Shown piece by piece: positions 7,208 to 7,753 of a stretch of DNA of 7,753 bases. The first letter of the stretch is position 1; the number at the start of each line of letters is the position of its first letter. The DNA comes from Thermoplasmata archaeon (lineage in GTDB: Archaea; Thermoplasmatota; DAOVMN01), in assembly GCA_030630685.1 (NCBI GenBank), contig DAOVMN010000093.1:1-7753 (forward strand), given 5' to 3'. The notes below the pieces were generated by a model. It was given only the letters and a program-made list of their open reading frames with translations, was not told the DNA's origin and searched no databases. Position numbers and translations under genes: made by a program.

Positions 7208-7444
7208 CCAAATCCTCAGGCGACCTCAATGAACCCTGACTCTGACGGTGATACAATCCCTGACGGAGAAGAGGACTGCCACAACATCAACCACAACTAA
7301 AAAGTTGATAGTGGAGTATGGGGTTCCGGCGGAGAGACAAACCCGAACAAAAAGGACAAGGCAGAGAAACGCAGAGCGATCACAACGACGAGATTCGAAA
7401 GTGTGCGATACCTTTTTAACTACCGTTTGATTTCCCTGCTTTAA
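7208..7444 (+). pseudogene. Remnant of a thrombospondin-type-3-like calcium-binding repeat protein
   Basis: One frame reads NPDSDGDTIPDGEED from 7232, the D-x-D-x-D-G pattern of TSP3-type calcium-binding repeats common in archaeal surface proteins. It hits an in-frame TAA at 7298-7300. The same frame resumes as KVDSGVWGSGGETNPNKKD, which is how such repeats usually continue (DGEED...VDSG...GETNPNKKDTDGD). After that the frame loses any repeat character and runs through minisatellite-like DNA to a TAA at 7442-7444. It therefore has no proper start, an internal stop and no continuation at either end. It is best read as a fragment of a formerly longer extracellular protein gene. The 23-codon ATG-led piece (7229-7300) is unlikely to be a gene of its own. 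Confidence 0.6.
7361..7380. repeat. Two degenerate 10-base units (GCAGAGAAAC / GCAGAGCGAT)
   Basis: GCAGAG recurs at a 10-base spacing inside the decayed region, right where the TSP3-like frame stops making sense. It resembles the short periodic sequence seen between genes in many environmental genomes, but two units are few and chance is possible. Confidence 0.35.
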
Positions 7445-7633
7445 TGTTTGTACATTCCGAGTTCACGACATCCCAACTTTCCGGTTACCAGTGGGAATCG
7501 GGGTGCTTTGGTCCTGCTGCTCCGGCTGTGGATTGCGTGGGGACTGCTGAGGTTTGCGTGAGTGTTTGGGAGTGGGGCGAGGAGGAATCGGGGGATGATT
7601 CGGTGACTGTGGGGGTGGAAGTTGACAGCAATG

Positions 7634-7700
7634 ACGACGATAGAACGCGGATTACACGGATTACGCAGATTTTCGCGGAGACGACGACGAACGACGATAG
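7634..7700. repeat. Direct repeat ACGACGATAG flanking the 9-base array
   Basis: Exact copies of ACGACGATAG lie at 7634-7643 and 7691-7700, enclosing the 9-base array and an ACG-rich run at 7681-7690. The arrangement could be a target-site-like duplication around an inserted repeat, or simply part of the same low-complexity ACG-rich DNA. Confidence 0.5.
7645..7680. repeat. Four 9-base tandem units (ACGCGGATT type)
   Basis: The units are ACGCGGATT, ACACGGATT, ACGCAGATT and TTCGCGGAG, directly abutting. The first three differ from one another at one or two positions; the fourth is degenerate. This is a minisatellite-like array. In protein-coding terms it would read as a short repeated peptide on either strand, so frames through it are suspect. 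Confidence 0.75.
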
Positions 7701-7703
7701 CGA

Positions 7704-7746
7704 GTGCAAACTTGTTTGCGCTGCGGTTGAGGGTGAAACCCTTGGC
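7704..7746. other. Two consecutive small hairpins at the window edge
   Basis: The first stem is GCAAAC/GTTTGC (7706-7711 with 7714-7719), extended by one wobble and one G-C pair. The second is AGGGT/ACCCT (7730-7734 with 7738-7742) around a GAA loop, extended by wobble pairs to 7726-7746. They abut with four bases between them. Their role is unknown; they may belong to a dispersed intergenic repeat continuing beyond the window. Confidence 0.45.
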
Positions 7747-7753
7747 AAGGCAC

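Larger units (their letters stand above)
7444..7753 (+). other. Reading frame open to the window edge; doubtful gene
   Basis: An ATG at 7444 opens a frame with no stop to the end of the window (103 codons). The in-frame stop upstream is at 7417-7419. The product would begin MFVHSEFTTSQLSGYQ, then be rich in Cys, Val and acidic residues (for example GEEESGDDSVTVGVEVDSN). Many codons start with G, which is coding-like. Against it: no ribosome binding site precedes the ATG, the frame runs straight through the 9-base minisatellite (giving TRITRITQIF) and through two hairpins, and I recognise no domain. It may be a decayed or chance frame. The opposite strand is also open over most of this stretch (7748 to 7485), and I believe that frame even less. 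Confidence 0.22.

Noticed and set aside
7411..7417. Pyrimidine/T run as a terminator for the AT-rich gene
   Set aside because: Only five T's, over 200 bases after the stop and inside decayed sequence; too weak to call.
7485..7748. Minus-strand 87-residue Ser/Thr-rich frame
   Set aside because: It reads through the minisatellite as a repeated VIRVIRV-like peptide and shows no domain or ribosome site.
7206..7753. CRISPR array in the repeat-bearing end region
   Set aside because: Repeat units are 9-10 bases and abut directly; there are no regular spacers and no cas genes.

Overview
The window looks archaeal. The firmest pointer is a complete geranylgeranylglyceryl phosphate synthase (archaeal ether-lipid enzyme). 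Supporting it are a full DNA topoisomerase VI A-type domain, a secreted PKD-repeat protein ending in a PGF + membrane helix + basic tail (archaeosortase-type sorting signal), and purine-rich GGAG-type ribosome binding sites. A euryarchaeote, perhaps of the Thermoplasmatota/marine-sediment kind, is my best guess, but the lineage is inference.

Layout. (1) Positions 2-1807: the 3' part of a cell-surface protein gene whose start lies upstream of the window. It has a jelly-roll-like segment, four tandem PKD-like domains, one Ig-like domain and a C-terminal anchor. (2) 1937-2686: GGGP synthase. (3) 2718-3308: a small two-helix membrane protein of unknown function, starting just downstream of the synthase. 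(4) 3384-6563: a 1059-residue protein that joins a long TPR array and a coiled coil in frame to a complete topoisomerase VI A subunit (Spo11 homologue). (5) 6588-7205: a three-helix membrane protein in very AT-rich DNA. (6) 7206-7753: about 550 bases with no convincing intact gene. It holds a decayed thrombospondin-type-3-like calcium-binding repeat with an in-frame stop, short tandem minisatellites, small hairpins, and one reading frame open to the window edge.

Genes 2 to 5 share a strand and have short gaps (31, 75 and 24 bases), so at least 2-4 could be one transcription unit. The synthase starts membrane lipid synthesis and gene 3 is a membrane protein. Gene 4 is a DNA breaking-rejoining subunit with a protein-interaction front half. 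No topoisomerase VI B (ATPase) gene is present in the window.

The most notable object is the TPR-coiled-coil-Top6A fusion. It keeps the catalytic tyrosine region and the Toprim acidic residues, so it looks active, yet it is nearly three times the usual A-subunit length. The second point of interest is the sharp change from GC-rich DNA at the end of this gene to AT-rich DNA in the next gene, followed by pseudogene and repeat debris. This looks like a plastic junction.
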